DNA of 64,000 nt from Caprella mutica (GCA_947561585.1 CANNZV010001060.1:1-64000); one strand, 5' to 3'; positions 22,273 to 33,925 are shown, counted from the first letter of the stretch. Numbers and translations are program-made. The notes: a model not told the origin generated them from the letters alone.

Positions 22273-23194
22273 TATTTTTTCTCATTTCCTTTCTATTGCG
22301 CATTTCAAGTTCAAAGTCACGCAAGTTGTTGTAAAAAAAATTCAACAGCCTCGATTAAAGGAGAACTATTTATATACTGAGAATTTAAATACCAAACCGT
22401 TTTTATTTGTTTCTACATCTCTATTTAATGTTATTATTCTTTAAAACTCCTCCCTCGTTAAATTACCCATTTATTTAATCACTTTATGACGCATCAGGTT
22501 AAAATTATTTAATAATGAACGGTTTGATCTTTAAGTACTATCCTATGATGTTTGACGTGACCGCACGCTATTGAGTTTCAGTGACAGTTTGACTGTGGTG
22601 GGATGAGCTCGTGTGGTGTCTGCAGCAGAGAAAAGATTTAGCACAAATAAATTGACACCAAAATGACTAGTTCGCACTGCAGTCTCTTCATGTGAAAGCG
22701 TAACATAAAGTACGTATTTAGTCGTTAAAGAGCGTTGTTTGAGGCTAAATTTTATCTTTCGTTGATTTGGAAAATTATTCAAGAGGTCATATTACAGTTC
22801 ATACATTATAATAGGTATTTTTTTAAATAAATTTATGAGATGTATTTATCTTCCAAATTTGAAGCCATTTCTTAACTGTCTTAAGTATATTAAAAAAAAA
22901 CAATAATAAGTATCGATAAAAAAGGAATTTTAATTACTGTTAATTATATTTCTCTTTAATTACTTTTTACTATATTTCTCTTTTAATTAATGTTTATTAT
23001 ATTTCTTTTAATTGGTATGCATATTATTGTAATTAATTAATTATCTGTTGTTATTCCGTTGCTAATTCAAATACCATAATGGGTATATATTTAAATGCAA
23101 GTAAGTACTAACTATTATAATTATACTGATTTAACATAATTATTTTCTACTCTCAAAAGTCAAAACTATGATTTTTTTTCAATTAAATGTATTA
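22273..23194. other. Gene-free AT-rich stretch
   Basis: A 79-residue reverse open frame at 22543-22782 lacks recognisable features or splice context. Nothing else is supported. Confidence 0.4.
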
Positions 23195-23420
23195 ATGTTG
23201 TTGTTTGGAATTCAATTACTACTTCTTCAACACTCGACTGATTTCATTGAAACTAACTTGTAATGGTAGCCTAGTATATTCGCTACAATTTCCAGAAAGC
23301 TCAATTTTGAAAATACAATTTCTAATAGTCAAAAAGTTAAATTTTCTTTTGACTTCTTTTTTTATTTTGGCACATCCTATATAGTTTGTTCTTCTCTTTA
23401 AATGATTGAAAAAAAAAATT
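23195..23420 (+). repeat. Dispersed repeat copy 4 (GCTGCG hairpin family, 5' end missing)
   Basis: TTGTTGTTTGGAATTC, CTTCTTCAACACTCGACTGA then TTTCATTGAAACTAACTTGT and GGTAGCCTAGTATATTCGCT match the copies in F-box intron 2. GGCACATCCTATATAGTTTG matches GGCACATATTAAAGTTAGTT near 14157. Confidence 0.55.
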
Positions 23421-24019
23421 CACTGCAAACAATTCCATGTGTATACCATGAATTCATTTTGGGACTAATTCACCATGTAATAAATGTTGTTTTACATGGA
23501 AATACTGTAAATAACGAGTGGTTAACGTATGTTATAAGTAAGGTAATTAATATTTTGCATTGAATGTGCTAAATAACTTACTGAATGTCCTGTTATGAAT
23601 TGGATAATTTACATTTGGATATGCATGATGTGGTGAATTTTTTATATGGCATAAACACATGTTAAATATATATTATGATGGTTATGTTGATTCAATGTGG
23701 TATTATACTGCATTGCAACATTATAAACCACATAACCAAGAGTATGCAACATAGAACCCGAATTAAAATAATTTCATTATCTGTGTTATTTTTCAATACC
23801 TGTGACAATTTTTTCAAAGTCTCACAAATCAACCTGAGTGATACGTTATTTATTTATTAACCTTTTTTTTCGTACATTTACAAAAATTCTACTAAACAGT
23901 TTCTAAAAAATAGAATGGAAAAATTATTTACCTAATTAAGCCCTTTATTACTAATAAGCTATTGTGCTATAACAAAATAAAAAAAAATTATAATAATTTT
24001 TTTTATAAATTTTGTAATT
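23421..24019. other. Gene-free AT-rich stretch
   Basis: Nothing recognised. A 61-residue open frame at 23675-23860 has no support. Confidence 0.4.
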
Positions 24020-24150
24020 TAGGGTAAATCTGAGTTATCGGACGGTTTCACACTTTAAAAAGTATCTAAGAAATATTCTACTTTTCTATTATGCTCTTTT
24101 TTGAATTGATCGAAGATATGGAACTGTGTCATAACTTGGAACTTACCCTA
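24020..24150. mobile_element. Family C foldback MITE (TA target)
   Basis: TAGGGTAAATCTGAGTTATC at the left, with the complement ending AACTTGGAACTTACCCTA at the right. A TA dinucleotide flanks both ends, consistent with a Tc1/mariner-type target. The centre lacks the GGTATC core. Confidence 0.8.
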
Positions 24151-24479
24151 GGTACGTACTCTCAAAATTCTAAAAAGTTAATGTATTAATAATCTAAGAA
24201 TTTACTTGCAATGAATTTATTTAATAACTTGAACAAATCTTGATTGAAATGAATTATTGAAATAAAGTAATACATAGTGATGTTTATTTCAAACAGTATT
24301 CCATGTATTTAACTGTTAAAAATATCTCAGAGACTTTAAGATTATAAATCTACTTTAAGAAATCCCTTTAAATTTTCATCCTCGCTTTATATTAAAATTA
24401 TGAACTTTTGACGCTTTTCTCTTGAAAATATTTCCTATTTAGTGGCGCGAAAAACATAACTAACTTAAAGTTAAGACAG

Positions 24480-25050
24480 TTACTCTCAAGTTACACTTGA
24501 GTTTGTTATTATTGAGTTACTCTTAAGGTTCTCGAGTTATACTTAAAGTTCTTAAGTTATACTTAAAGTTCTTAAGTTACACTTAAGTTGTTCTTAAGTT
24601 ACACTTAAGTTGTTCTTAAGTTACACTTAAGTTGTTCTTAAGTTACACTTAAGTTGTTCTTAAGTTACACTTAAGTTGTTCTTAAGTTACACTTAAGTTG
24701 TTCTTAAGTTACACTTAAGTTGTTCTTAAGTTACACTTAAGTTGTTCTTAAGTTACACTTAAGTTGTTCTTAAGTTACACTTAAGTTGTTCTTAAGTTAC
24801 ACTTAAGTTGTTCTTAAGTTACACTTAAGTTGTTCTTAAGTTACACTTAAGTTGTTCTTAAGTTACACTTAAGTTGTTCTTAAGTTACACTTAAGTTGTT
24901 CTTAAGTTACACTTAAGTTGTTCTTAAGTTACACTTAAGTTGTTCTTAAGTTACACTTAAGTTTATTATTATTAAGTTACTCTTAAGGTTCTGAAGTTAC
25001 ACTTAAGGCTCTTAAATTGCTCTTAAGTTATTCTTAAGTTATATTTAAGG
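24480..25050 (+). repeat. 22-bp minisatellite (about 17 perfect central units)
   Basis: Unit TTAAGTTACACTTAAGTTGT then TC, nearly uniform from 24585 to 24962, with diverged units on both sides. CTTAAG palindromes occur twice per unit. The uniform centre indicates recent expansion or homogenisation. Confidence 0.92.
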
Positions 25051-25292
25051 TTGTTATTTTCTTCCTGTTATTTCCCGCACAAACGTTGTAAATAATTTTG
25101 TTCTTCAGTTATCAGAGAATGAACTGACTACGCTTATCTTTGATATTTTATTATTCTAATTAATGACAATATTCATTCAATTATTATGAATATTTTAACA
25201 TTTAATTCTACCAATCCGTGTTTATATAATTGACATTGTTGACAATTATTTGAATATTAAAATAATAGGCACAACTCTACTTCCAAACAGCA

Positions 25293-25440
25293 TATTGGGG
25301 TAACTTCCGAGTTATCGAACGGTTCCACATTATCGTTCACTTAAGAGAAAAATATGTATAAGTTAAATATTAATTAAATATTTTTTTCAAATATGATCGA
25401 AAATGCTGAGTCGTCCAATAACTCGGAAGTAACCCCAATA
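25293..25440. mobile_element. Family C foldback MITE
   Basis: TATTGGGGTAACTTCCGAGT at the left is mirrored by ACTCGGAAGTAACCCCAATA at the right, followed inward by GTTCCACATTATCG and GATCGAAAATG. The outer 20 bases are a perfect inverted repeat. Confidence 0.85.
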
Positions 25441-26289
25441 GACTAAGCAATCACAACAAGTGCATCGCTAATAACTTCAACTGCATACAAGTTAATATCA
25501 CATTCTTACCTAAGAAACCTAACCGAATGAATGAAACTGTGACGAAGTTATAAGTTCTCTCGTCGTAACTAGCCGTGCTGTGCAGTGTCTTAACTCCCCC
25601 CCCCCTCTCTCCCCCTAGCCACCACCAGCACCACACATCTACACCCCCCCCCCTTCCCTTCCTTAAAGCTGAACTGTCCCTAAGTACCATCGGTAAAATA
25701 AGTCCCCAACCCCTCTGATAAATTACTCCACTAGAGCGAATCGAGAGATGCATTTATTGGTATCCTTGATACAGTCAAGGTCACTGTGTATCACTGATAC
25801 ATGCATTGCTAAGGTGTGCATCGATTGATACCTGCAGGTAGAGTGAGTGTACCTGCAGCTCATAATATTGAAGGCTTTGACGTTAACAATTCTAAACAAT
25901 AATGGCTATATTGTTCTGTTAGGAAAAAGAATTGTTTGGTTTGAATCACTTTAGATGGAGAAATCATATTGAAGATTATAATAGAAGTATTATTAAACTA
26001 TTAGATTATAAATAGATTAAACTAGAAGTATATTTAGTATATTCGATTATAAATAGACTGAATGAAATTATGTTTAGATTATAATAGCACTAAAATATAT
26101 TATAAGTGTAATCATACACTATCAGAAGTTAATATTTTTCTCTCTCTTCATATCGTGACTAAATTTTCTCTCGAGATTTTGGACATTTCCAATCATTTCC
26201 GTCTCCTCCGAATCGAACCTCTAAATATGGAAATTCCTTTAAATTATGGTGTACTGAACTAGACTAGAAAAAGGTTTATAGGCAAAAAG
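25441..26289. other. Gene-free stretch with C-rich patch and GATACC motifs
   Basis: C-rich low-complexity sequence occupies about 25595-25660. Between 25758 and 25858 several GATAC and CTGCAGGTA motifs resemble pieces of the core palindrome of the foldback families. No exon is supported. Confidence 0.4.
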
Positions 26290-26605
26290 TGACACCCGTG
26301 GGAGTAACTGAAATATATTAAGTAATATCCGTAGACTTATAAACTTAATTTCAAGTAATTGAAATATTTTGAGTAATATTCCTAGATTTAACAACTTAGT
26401 TTCGTGTAACTGAAATATTTGAAGTAATGCTCGTAGATTTATAAACTTAATTACGAATAACTCAAGTGTTTGAAGTAATATCCGCAGACTTATAAACTTA
26501 ACATCTAGTAACTCAAATATTTGAAGTAATATCCGTAGATTTATAAACTTAATTTTGAGTCGCTCAAATATTTGAAGCAATAATCGTAGACATATAAAGA
26601 GAAGA
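26290..26605. repeat. 51-bp minisatellite, left part
   Basis: About six units of TGAAGTAATATCCGTAGATT then TATAAACTTAATT and a variable CTCAAATATT end. At 51 bp it is a codon multiple, so the reverse strand reads as 17-residue leucine/isoleucine-rich repeats. The array resumes after the retrotransposon at about 28830. Confidence 0.8.
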
Positions 26606-26639
26606 GGTAAATGTGAACTGTTCTCTGGATGTTCTACAT

Positions 26640-28827
26640 AACGTATATGGTTAGTAAAGTGGGTATGTGTGGCGTGTCTAAGGCAGGGTACGATCGACGT
26701 TCGAGTGTACGACCCAAGGAGCAGCCCAATCAGCTGTCCTAAATACGATACCCAAGAGAGCTGTTGCATTAGAAGTGGGACCCCTTCACCGCTAGGTTTT
26801 TCTCACTACCAAAATCCTACCTACGTACGCTGCCTAAACCAATATTCCCAGTTGTTCACATTCAACACGTTTCAGACGATGATGAGGTACAAAAGTTGGA
26901 AATAAGAGTGGCAGCTATGTTTGCAGATGGTGACATAAGTGGAGCAGTTCGTGAGCTGTGATCTTCGGATGGACTGGCCCAATGGAACGAAGAGACTGTC
27001 AGAGCGTCGAAGTCTAAACACCCGCCTGCCCCGTAAGACTTGATGCTGCCAGAGTCTCTGGATAATTCCCTAATTCTGCCAATTGTTTTGGAGGAGGATG
27101 TCTGGAAGGCTGTTAATTCCGTCCTGGATCTGCCGTTAGACGTGATGGCCTCAGGCCAGGTCATTTGAAGACGTTATTGTCCCATTTTTCTGCGGAGACT
27201 GGAGTACGTCTTTTAACCACTCTGACAGATTTTGTGAATGCGATATTGAGAAAAAAAGTTCCTTATTTTGCTGTGTATACTTTTTTTGGAGCTACATTGC
27301 GCGCTTTAACCATAAAGGATGGTGGCATCAGACCGATAGCAGTTAGTGTTACTTTGCGGAGGTTGGCTGCCAAAGTTGGGACACGCTCCCTGTCACACTC
27401 TCTTTGTATCGAATTAAGACCAGCTCTGTTTTTCTTTCCTAGTGTTATACGTAACCGTATACCGGAGCTATACATATAGACTATTATGGCAGTATCCCTC
27501 CATGTCTCCAGCTTTGTTTCGATAAAGAAGTACTGAGGTACGTCGGAGACAGATATCCATCCATCAAGCCTTCGTTTTGTTGAGATGTGTTTTCTCCATT
27601 ACGAAACTAAATACAATATGTTCTTCAGGCTTATCCAGCTTACAAGCTCAAAATCGAGCTTGACCGTTTCGTTGAATCGCTTAGATCTGCTGTTGTCAGT
27701 GTGACCAATGTAAAGATATCAGCTTATTCTACCGGTTGACCTTGGTGGACTGGGCTGTAGGAGAGTTGGAGATATTGGCTTACCTGCTTTTGTGTCTTCA
27801 ATGTATTCTGTGAGTGATTTGGTTGATACTTTCTTTCGAATAGTAATGAAGTTGATACCGGAGAGCTTACGGATGCAGCGGGGATTACAGGCCGGTCTCC
27901 CGGTACCAGTCCATGAATCCAGTCAAAAAGAATGGGATACACGTCGGGCTCATTCAATAATGGAGAGTCTCTTGGCTATACCTGATAAGGTAGCGAGAGC
28001 ACGACTGTTATTCGCATCTAGTAAGGTAACTGGAGTGTGATTGAATGCGATTCCCATATTTGAACCAATCGTCATTAGGTACACAGCTTGATCCACAGGT
28101 CCTGAGGGTAGCCATTGTTCGCATAGTGGGTGTGAGAGTGTTTGAAGTTAATTTTTTTCGTTGTCATTGCGGAATGGATGTCAGAGGACTGCATAGCCTG
28201 TCCTGTCAGTACAGTTATGGGCGTCACTAAAGGAATGAGGCAATGAATGATGTAGTGAAACGGGCTTTGCAGAGAGCAAGACTCCATTCAGTACTTGGGG
28301 GGTGCTAAGCGTCCAAACTGAATATGTGTGTTTCCTAAAGGGAAGAGTTTGATTTGGAAATGCTCATATATAGACACATTTGCCGGGGCACACCTCAATG
28401 AATCCGCGGTCGAGGCCGGATCATATGCTGAAGCTGCAGAGAACCGTAAACGTAAGAAATACTTCGCCCTTGGTGATGCTTACACATTTGAACTAATTGC
28501 TATAGAGACCACAGGAGCGTACGGCAGTGCGACCTCCTCAATCATGAAATCCATAGGTAGACGCCTTGTTGAGACAACGAACGATTCAAGGCCAATGGAG
28601 TCTGCCTGGTTCCAACAGCGAATGGCTCTTGCGATCCAGAGTGGGAATGCCTTCAGCGTCCTCTTAGCCGCGGAGGAGAGTTTTTAAGGCGACCGCGTTC
28701 CCCTGTCCGGGTGTTCTCAACCCCGCCTTACGACCTCAGTAGTAAGTTATCAGAGTCATTTTCTCTTTGTAAAGATTATATTTATCTTACTTTTAGTGGA
28801 AAAATATTGTGTTTTAAATAAAAAAAT
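26640..28827 (+). pseudogene. Decayed non-LTR retrotransposon (reverse transcriptase and endonuclease-like C-terminus)
   Basis: Frames broken by stops and frameshifts carry a recognisable order of pieces. At about 26886-27170 lies an N-terminal RT-flanking segment (FADGDISGAVREL, then EEDVWKAVNS). At 27165-27440 comes the RT start with FFGATLRAL, KDGGIRPIAV and TLRRLAAK. A middle segment follows at 27790-28040, then a Cys/His motif at 28045-28260 (CHCGMDVRGLHSLSC). A C-terminal segment at 28328-28687 contains IDTFAGAHL, AENRKRKKYFAL and IETTGAYG, like the restriction-type endonuclease tail of some non-LTR elements. The 3' end is A-rich (AAATAAAAAAA near 28818). Clade not determined. It is clearly dead. 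Confidence 0.82.
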
Positions 28828-28829
28828 TA

Positions 28830-28920
28830 ACTGAAATAGCAATATCCGTAAAGTTGAGAACTTAATTTCGTGTAACTGAAATGTTCGAAGCAATTCCTCC
28901 CCATTGACTTACAAATCACT
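28830..28920. repeat. 51-bp minisatellite, right part
   Basis: TAACTGAAATAGCAATATCC then GTAAAG and ACTTAATTTCGTGTAACTGA resume the array of 26290-26605 directly after the retrotransposon tail, indicating that the element inserted into the array. Confidence 0.7.
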
Positions 28921-29083
28921 TTAAAGTTTGCTGTATCGCATCTGCTGTTTTGAAAAGAGAATTGGCAGAGCTTTCTAGAAGTTTTGTTTCACTAACGATC
29001 TCACAATGTGTTTCAAGACATTAGCCTCTTTGAGTTTAGAATTCACTTCACCAATCCTGGAACATCATTTTTTAAAATGTTCT
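28921..29083. other. Gene-free stretch
   Basis: Nothing recognised. Confidence 0.35.
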
Positions 29084-29200
29084 TTGGGGGTAGGTTCTGA
29101 GTTATCGGCCTGTTTTATATTTTCGATCATGTAAAAAATTAGGACAGATATTATTAAAAAATTATATAGTTTTTATGTGATCGAAAATGTGATAGAGTTT
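29084..29200. mobile_element. Family C foldback MITE, decayed
   Basis: TTGGGGGTAGGTTCTGAGTT then ATCGGCCTG and TTTTCGATCATGT at the left; GTGATCGAAAATGTGATAGA at the right without a clear terminal repeat. Confidence 0.6.
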
Positions 29201-29844
29201 TAATGAACAAGTTTTATTAAAAACAAGTGTTGAGTATGTTTCTAATTTCATTACATGGTATCACTAGTGTAGTTTCCCGTTAAAAAGAACGGGTCATCAT
29301 CAATACCAATTTGTTACCCGTTATTAGGTTACTTTTAATGAATTCAATTAAAATTAGATCTTCTGCAAAGTCTAATTTATTTTATAGATAAAAATATTTA
29401 AAAATTGAATAGAAACAGAAGAATTTAAATATCAAATCAATATATTCCCGTGCGTATCATAGTTACATTCTTCATGTTTAATACCCGTAGTGTAAAAGCG
29501 GACACCAAATAAATAAATAAATAAACACACGAGGAAAATTATTAGTATAGATAAATTTATATTCATGCTATTTTATATAACTTCATGGACTTGGAAAAAG
29601 TTTCTTCAAAATTATTCTCATTTTGGTTATTAATTTCTTAATTTTTATATTATTTTGTAAATATATTATAAGTTTTTATATAAATTATAGTTTCCAATAC
29701 AGCGTAATTCACTTTTATATCCATACTTAATTTTAATCATTCTTAACCAATAATTATTCAACTTAACCTACAGTTCCAATTATTATAGTCAAATTTAATG
29801 CAGTGAAAGGGCAGTAAAGTATCGGCCTACCCTCTCTCTATCCG
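29201..29844. other. Gene-free AT-rich stretch
   Basis: ACGGGTCATCATCAATACCA near 29290 is the approximate complement of 14455-14485, so a shared dispersed repeat is likely. No exon was found. Confidence 0.4.
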
Positions 29845-29970
29845 ATAGGGTAAGTTCTGAGTTATCGGGCAGCTCTACATTTCCGATCATCCATGAAAAA
29901 GTATTTAATAATTATTATTTAACTTTTATTCTAATCAGTATCCATGATACCTGCAGGTATCCTGGAATTT
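29845..29970. mobile_element. Family C foldback MITE, left half with core
   Basis: TAGGGTAAGTTCTGAGTTAT then CGGGCAG and TTTCCGATCAT, followed by GTATCCATGATACCTGCAGG. The right half of the palindrome is degraded. Confidence 0.65.
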
Positions 29971-30274
29971 TATAAATAATTTAATTAGACCAGGAATGTT
30001 TATTTTTCTGACGTTGGTAGAAAGGAGTCAGATTTTTGTCCTTTTGTGAACTTTTCGTACTGACTGAGAGGTACTTACACTAATTCGTTTATTTACCAAC
30101 CGGTTACTGATATTATAATTCACAAAGTGTTTTTGTGTCTTTAAATTAATCCAAGCTCGATTAGAGACTTTAAAATTACAGCAGATATCATCTTACCTGT
30201 TTTATGTTTATTAATATATAGATTGTAATGAGTGAGATAATAAAATTTATTGAAGTTATTTCTAAAATCATTGT

Positions 30275-30900
30275 ATAAGGCCAGAATTCTACCATTATTT
30301 AAAGGTGGACATCAAAGTGATGCCAGCAATTATAGGGGATTATCCTTTCTGTCTATAGTTAGTAAAATATTTGAAAAAGCTGTTTACAATCAAGTGTATA
30401 TTTAGACACTTTGAAAGTTAAATATTTTTTCATGATCAGAGTGGATTTAGAGCTCGGAGAACTACCTCATAGTAAGGCACAGTTCTTCCACAGCATTTGT
30501 ACGCTAACTTTGACAACGACTGTCATTTAGTATCAATTTTTCTTTATTTCTGTATAGCATTCGATTCTTTAAACTATTATATATTATTGAAGAAGTTAGA
30601 TTTATATTATGTGTACTGGTTCAATCATACTTATGAAATCATGCCCAATGTATAAATGTGATTAATGTTAAGTCATCACCATGTAAGTGACACATGGGGC
30701 ACCGCAAGGTTCAATTTTGGGACCCTTGTTATTCCTGATCTTGATAAATTGTCTCACATAGTCACCCATTGTGTTTAAATTTTTTTTGTTCGCTGATGAT
30801 AGTATCATATCTAATGAACTGGATAATCGTGATTATCACACTGCAAGTATAATAATTAATGAAAATCTTGATAGTGCCTATTATGAGTTATGCTCTATCA
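30275..30900 (+). pseudogene. Decayed Jockey-type reverse transcriptase fragment
   Basis: Broken frames contain LPLFKGGHQSDASNYRGLSF then LSIVSKIFEKAVYNQ (30293-30400), QSGF-like sequence, HGAPQGSILGPLLFLILINC (30692-30755) and FADDSII (30790-30810). These are RT motifs of Jockey/CR1-type non-LTR elements, including the catalytic FADD box. Stops and frameshifts separate them, so it is a fossil. Confidence 0.8.
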
Positions 30901-31366
30901 AAAAAAAAAAATGGTCAGAGATATGTATTTATATCGTCGTGTAAGATCTTTAATTTCTGTTTTTCCTCATCCTTCCTTTCCTCTTTAGCCTTAAAAATGG
31001 TTTCATTTTCATTCAAATAGTTTATTTCATCGTCAACCTTTTGCAAAATGTTTTCACGAATGAACTGTTGAAGCTACGAGTTAAATAATGACTACTCTAT
31101 ATTTTTTCTTACGTATCTGAAAATGAGGAAGGTTCCGATGACTCTGACCTAACCCCGGGTGTTTTAAAGTACCTAATTAGTATGCCTAACCACTCTCTTT
31201 ACTTTCACTCGTTCCATTATCGGTAACATGGTCTGGAATGACTTTGGAATACAGGGAGTGACTTGGAATTTTGATGATGCAATATTCGCATTGTAGTTAT
31301 TGGAATTGGATATTTAGTTATTTGTTTAGATTCTCGATGATTAAAATTTAAATATACTAGAAATAC
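30901..31366. other. Gene-free stretch
   Basis: A short acidic open segment (SENEEGSDDSDLTPG) at about 31110-31160 resembles an old coding remnant, but no gene can be named. Confidence 0.35.
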
Positions 31367-31477
31367 AGGGTAAGTTATGACATTTCGATCAGTACAGAAT
31401 TTTCATTGGTGTCCATGATCTTATTTACTTAAATGATCGAAAATGTGAGACCATCCGATAGCTCGGAACTTACCCTA
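31367..31477. mobile_element. Family C foldback MITE, short
   Basis: Left AGGGTAAGTTATGACATTTC; right GATCGAAAATGTGAGACC, then GATAGCTCGGAACTTACCC and TA. A degenerate TGTCCATGATC lies at the centre. Confidence 0.7.
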
Positions 31478-31645
31478 TTTTCGACAGTATTGGCAATTTT
31501 AGGCTGAAAATCGTTTTACATTCCTTTTTAATATAAAAAAGTAACTTAAACGTTACGAATTAAAATTTCGAAAAACACTCAAAGTGATATGAGATAAAAA
31601 AAATTCTCTACAAACCATCCTATTTATTTTAACCCATCACTGTTC

Positions 31646-31762
31646 ACCTGTTATCTGGGCGATAAAGGGTTAAAACCTGTTATCTGAGCGATAAAGGGTT
31701 AAAACCTGTTATCTGAGCGATAAAGGGTTAAATCCTGTTATCTGGGCGATAAAGGGTTAAAA
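31646..31762 (+). repeat. 30-bp minisatellite (four units)
   Basis: Unit CCTGTTATCTGAGCGATAAA then GGGTTAAAA repeats four times with few changes. Confidence 0.88.
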
Positions 31763-31814
31763 CCCATTGATTTCGCTACAATGGTTTCAATAGCCGTAGT
31801 CGGAACCTTTGGCC

Positions 31815-31950
31815 TTAGCCAAGTATTTTCCAGTCCGTTGCCTCATCCTCCAAATTAGTCAGACTAGCACTGGCCAAATGCCAGGCAGTTCTGCCGGAAA
31901 ATATCCCTACTGAGTCCAGCCTATAAATCTCTGCATCCATGCTACATTGC
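31815..31950 (-). pseudogene. Possible ankyrin-like coding remnant
   Basis: The reverse strand encodes YRLDSVGIFSGRTAWHLA followed by SASLTNLEDEA. GRTAWHLA resembles the GRTALHLA core of an ankyrin repeat. Upstream on that strand the frame runs into the tandem repeat at 31960-32290, with no splice sites I would trust. It may be a real exon, a remnant or chance. Confidence 0.25.
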
Positions 31951-31959
31951 ATCTGCATT

Positions 31960-32290
31960 ATCATCTTTGATTTAGTATCCATGATACAATGCATCTGCAT
32001 CATCGTCTTTGATTTAGTATCCATGATACAGTATCCGCATCACCATTCTTGATTTAGTATCCATGATACAGTATCCACTTTACCATCTTTGATTTAGTAT
32101 CCATGGTACGATGCATCCACACTACGATCTTAGATTTAGTATCCATGATACAGTATACGCATCACCATCTTTGATTTAGTATCCATGGTACGATGCATCT
32201 GCATCACCATCTTTTATTTAGTATCCATGATACGATGCATCCGCATTACAATCTTTGATTTAGTATCCATGATACACTTTACCTGCATCA
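31960..32290. repeat. About 41-bp tandem array built on TAGTATCCATGATAC
   Basis: About eight units join GATTTAGTATCCATGATACA to a variable GCATCTGCATCACCATCTTT-type linker. The GTATCCATGATAC motif is the same half-palindrome found at the centre of foldback families B and C. Confidence 0.85.
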
Positions 32291-33117
32291 TGTTATTTTC
32301 TTTTCCCACGGATTAAATATTCAAATAACGGCTCGGCTTATCAAAGAAAGCTTCTTTTTCTTACATTTTTTCTTGTTTAAAGAAACTCCTTTTATTTAGA
32401 GAATACCAATAATATGTAGCAATCGGAATTAGCTAAAAATTTATAAAATCAAAGATCTGAAATAATTCATAAAATATGTCATCTACCCTTTGAGATGAGG
32501 TGTGTTTACCACGTAGTAATAAAAGATTTAATTTTGTTTTTCTTGTAATAATAAATGAACCTTTTTCTATGTGAGCCAATTAGTTCTCTATGACTCAGTG
32601 ATTCATGTGGTTAGAGCCAACCATAGTAAATAAATAGTTAGTTATCTATTTACTATGGAGCCAACCAAGTTATGGACGGGGTGTTAGCTCATTATTGTTT
32701 CCTGGTTAGGATGTTTGGAAGTATATAAAGTATATAAGTATATATAAGTATATAAGTATATAAAGTGTTAAGTATATAAAGGCATGGAATTATGTTATTA
32801 GTGTTCACTCGTAGCTCAGTAGACTAGCAGTTCAAGTTCAGTTGAGAGAGTAGGGTTCAGTACTTCAGATCGGCCCGTCCCAGTTGGTCAGGTTTGCTCC
32901 TATCTCTACCATCTCAGGCCAGTCATCTTTCCACCTTCTGCACCGTATCCATTTAATAAGATTCTCCCATATCTGAGTCATCACTTTGTATTATCCATGC
33001 AAGAGATAATGAATACATATCCCACTTTGAGAACTGGATTATTTTCTTCGTTAACCTGACATTGTGTAGTTCACAACCCTTACAATCCCATCTAAAAAAC
33101 AAATCATATTATCCATG
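32291..33117. other. Gene-free stretch with GTATATAA microsatellite
   Basis: GTATATAA/GTATATATAA repeats occupy 32722-32777. CGTAGCTCAGTAGAC at 32810 resembles a tRNA-type A box, but no cloverleaf can be drawn. An inverted pair around 32603-32665 (ATAGTAAATAAATAG and CTATTTACTATGG) is present. No exon. Confidence 0.4.
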
Positions 33118-33505
33118 GAAAATTATACCAATAATATCTAGGGATAATTATACCAATAATATCTAGGGATAATTATACCAATAATATCTAGGGATACTTA
33201 TACCAATAATATCTAGGGATAACTATACCAATAATATCTAGGGATAATTATACTATTAATATCTAGGGATTATTATACCAATAATATCTAGGGATAATTA
33301 TACCAATAATATCTAGGGATAATTATACCAATAATATCTAGGGATAATTATACCAATAATATCTAGGGATAACTATACCAATAATATCTAGGGATAATTA
33401 TACCAATAATATCTAGGGATAACTATACCAATAATATCTAGGGATAATTATACCAATAATATCTAGGGATAATTATACCAATAATATCTAGGGATAATTA
33501 TAAGG
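33118..33505 (+). repeat. 25-bp minisatellite (about 15-16 units)
   Basis: Unit ACCAATAATATCTAGGGATA then ATTAT, highly uniform. Confidence 0.92.
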
Positions 33506-33619
33506 TAGTTGAGCATTACCCCTCAATACCAACATTCATTGTGACATGCAATCGACTGGAAACGATACTACAATTAATTTAATTACTGCAGTCGAATGGC
33601 AGTACGATGATAGGCCTTC

Positions 33620-33925
33620 CATTCTCTTCTCCTCTTTCACTCTCACTCTATTTCCCATTTACTTTCACTCACTCGTAGTAAACTCTTTCTCTCACTTTCT
33701 TTCTCACTCTCTCTCACTATTTCATTCACTCTCTTTCTCTATCTCAATCTCACTCTCTCTCACTATTTCATTCACTCTCTTTCTCTATCTCAATCTCACT
33801 CTCTCCCACTCACTTTCTCTCTCTATCTCACTCTCACTCACTCACTTTCACTCTCACTTTCACTCTCTTTCCCATTTACTTTCGTTCAATCGTAGTAAAC
33901 TGTTTCTCTTCATCTTTCTTCTTTA
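33620..33925 (+). repeat. CT-rich low-complexity sequence
   Basis: CTCTCTCACT and TTTCATTCACTCTCTTTCTC-type repeats. The long open frame through it is rich in Ser/Leu/His because of composition only. Confidence 0.85.

Noticed and set aside
24480..25050. CRISPR-like array
   Set aside because: There are no unique spacers; the whole 22-bp unit repeats, so it is a minisatellite. The same applies to the other arrays in this eukaryotic window.
26862..27475. Reverse-strand frames opposite the retrotransposon
   Set aside because: Antisense shadows of the decayed reverse transcriptase.
32810..32870. tRNA gene or tRNA-derived SINE head (CGTAGCTCAGTAGAC, then GGGTTCAGTAC)
   Set aside because: A-box-like and B-box-like strings are present, but the B box has mismatches and no acceptor stem or cloverleaf can be drawn.
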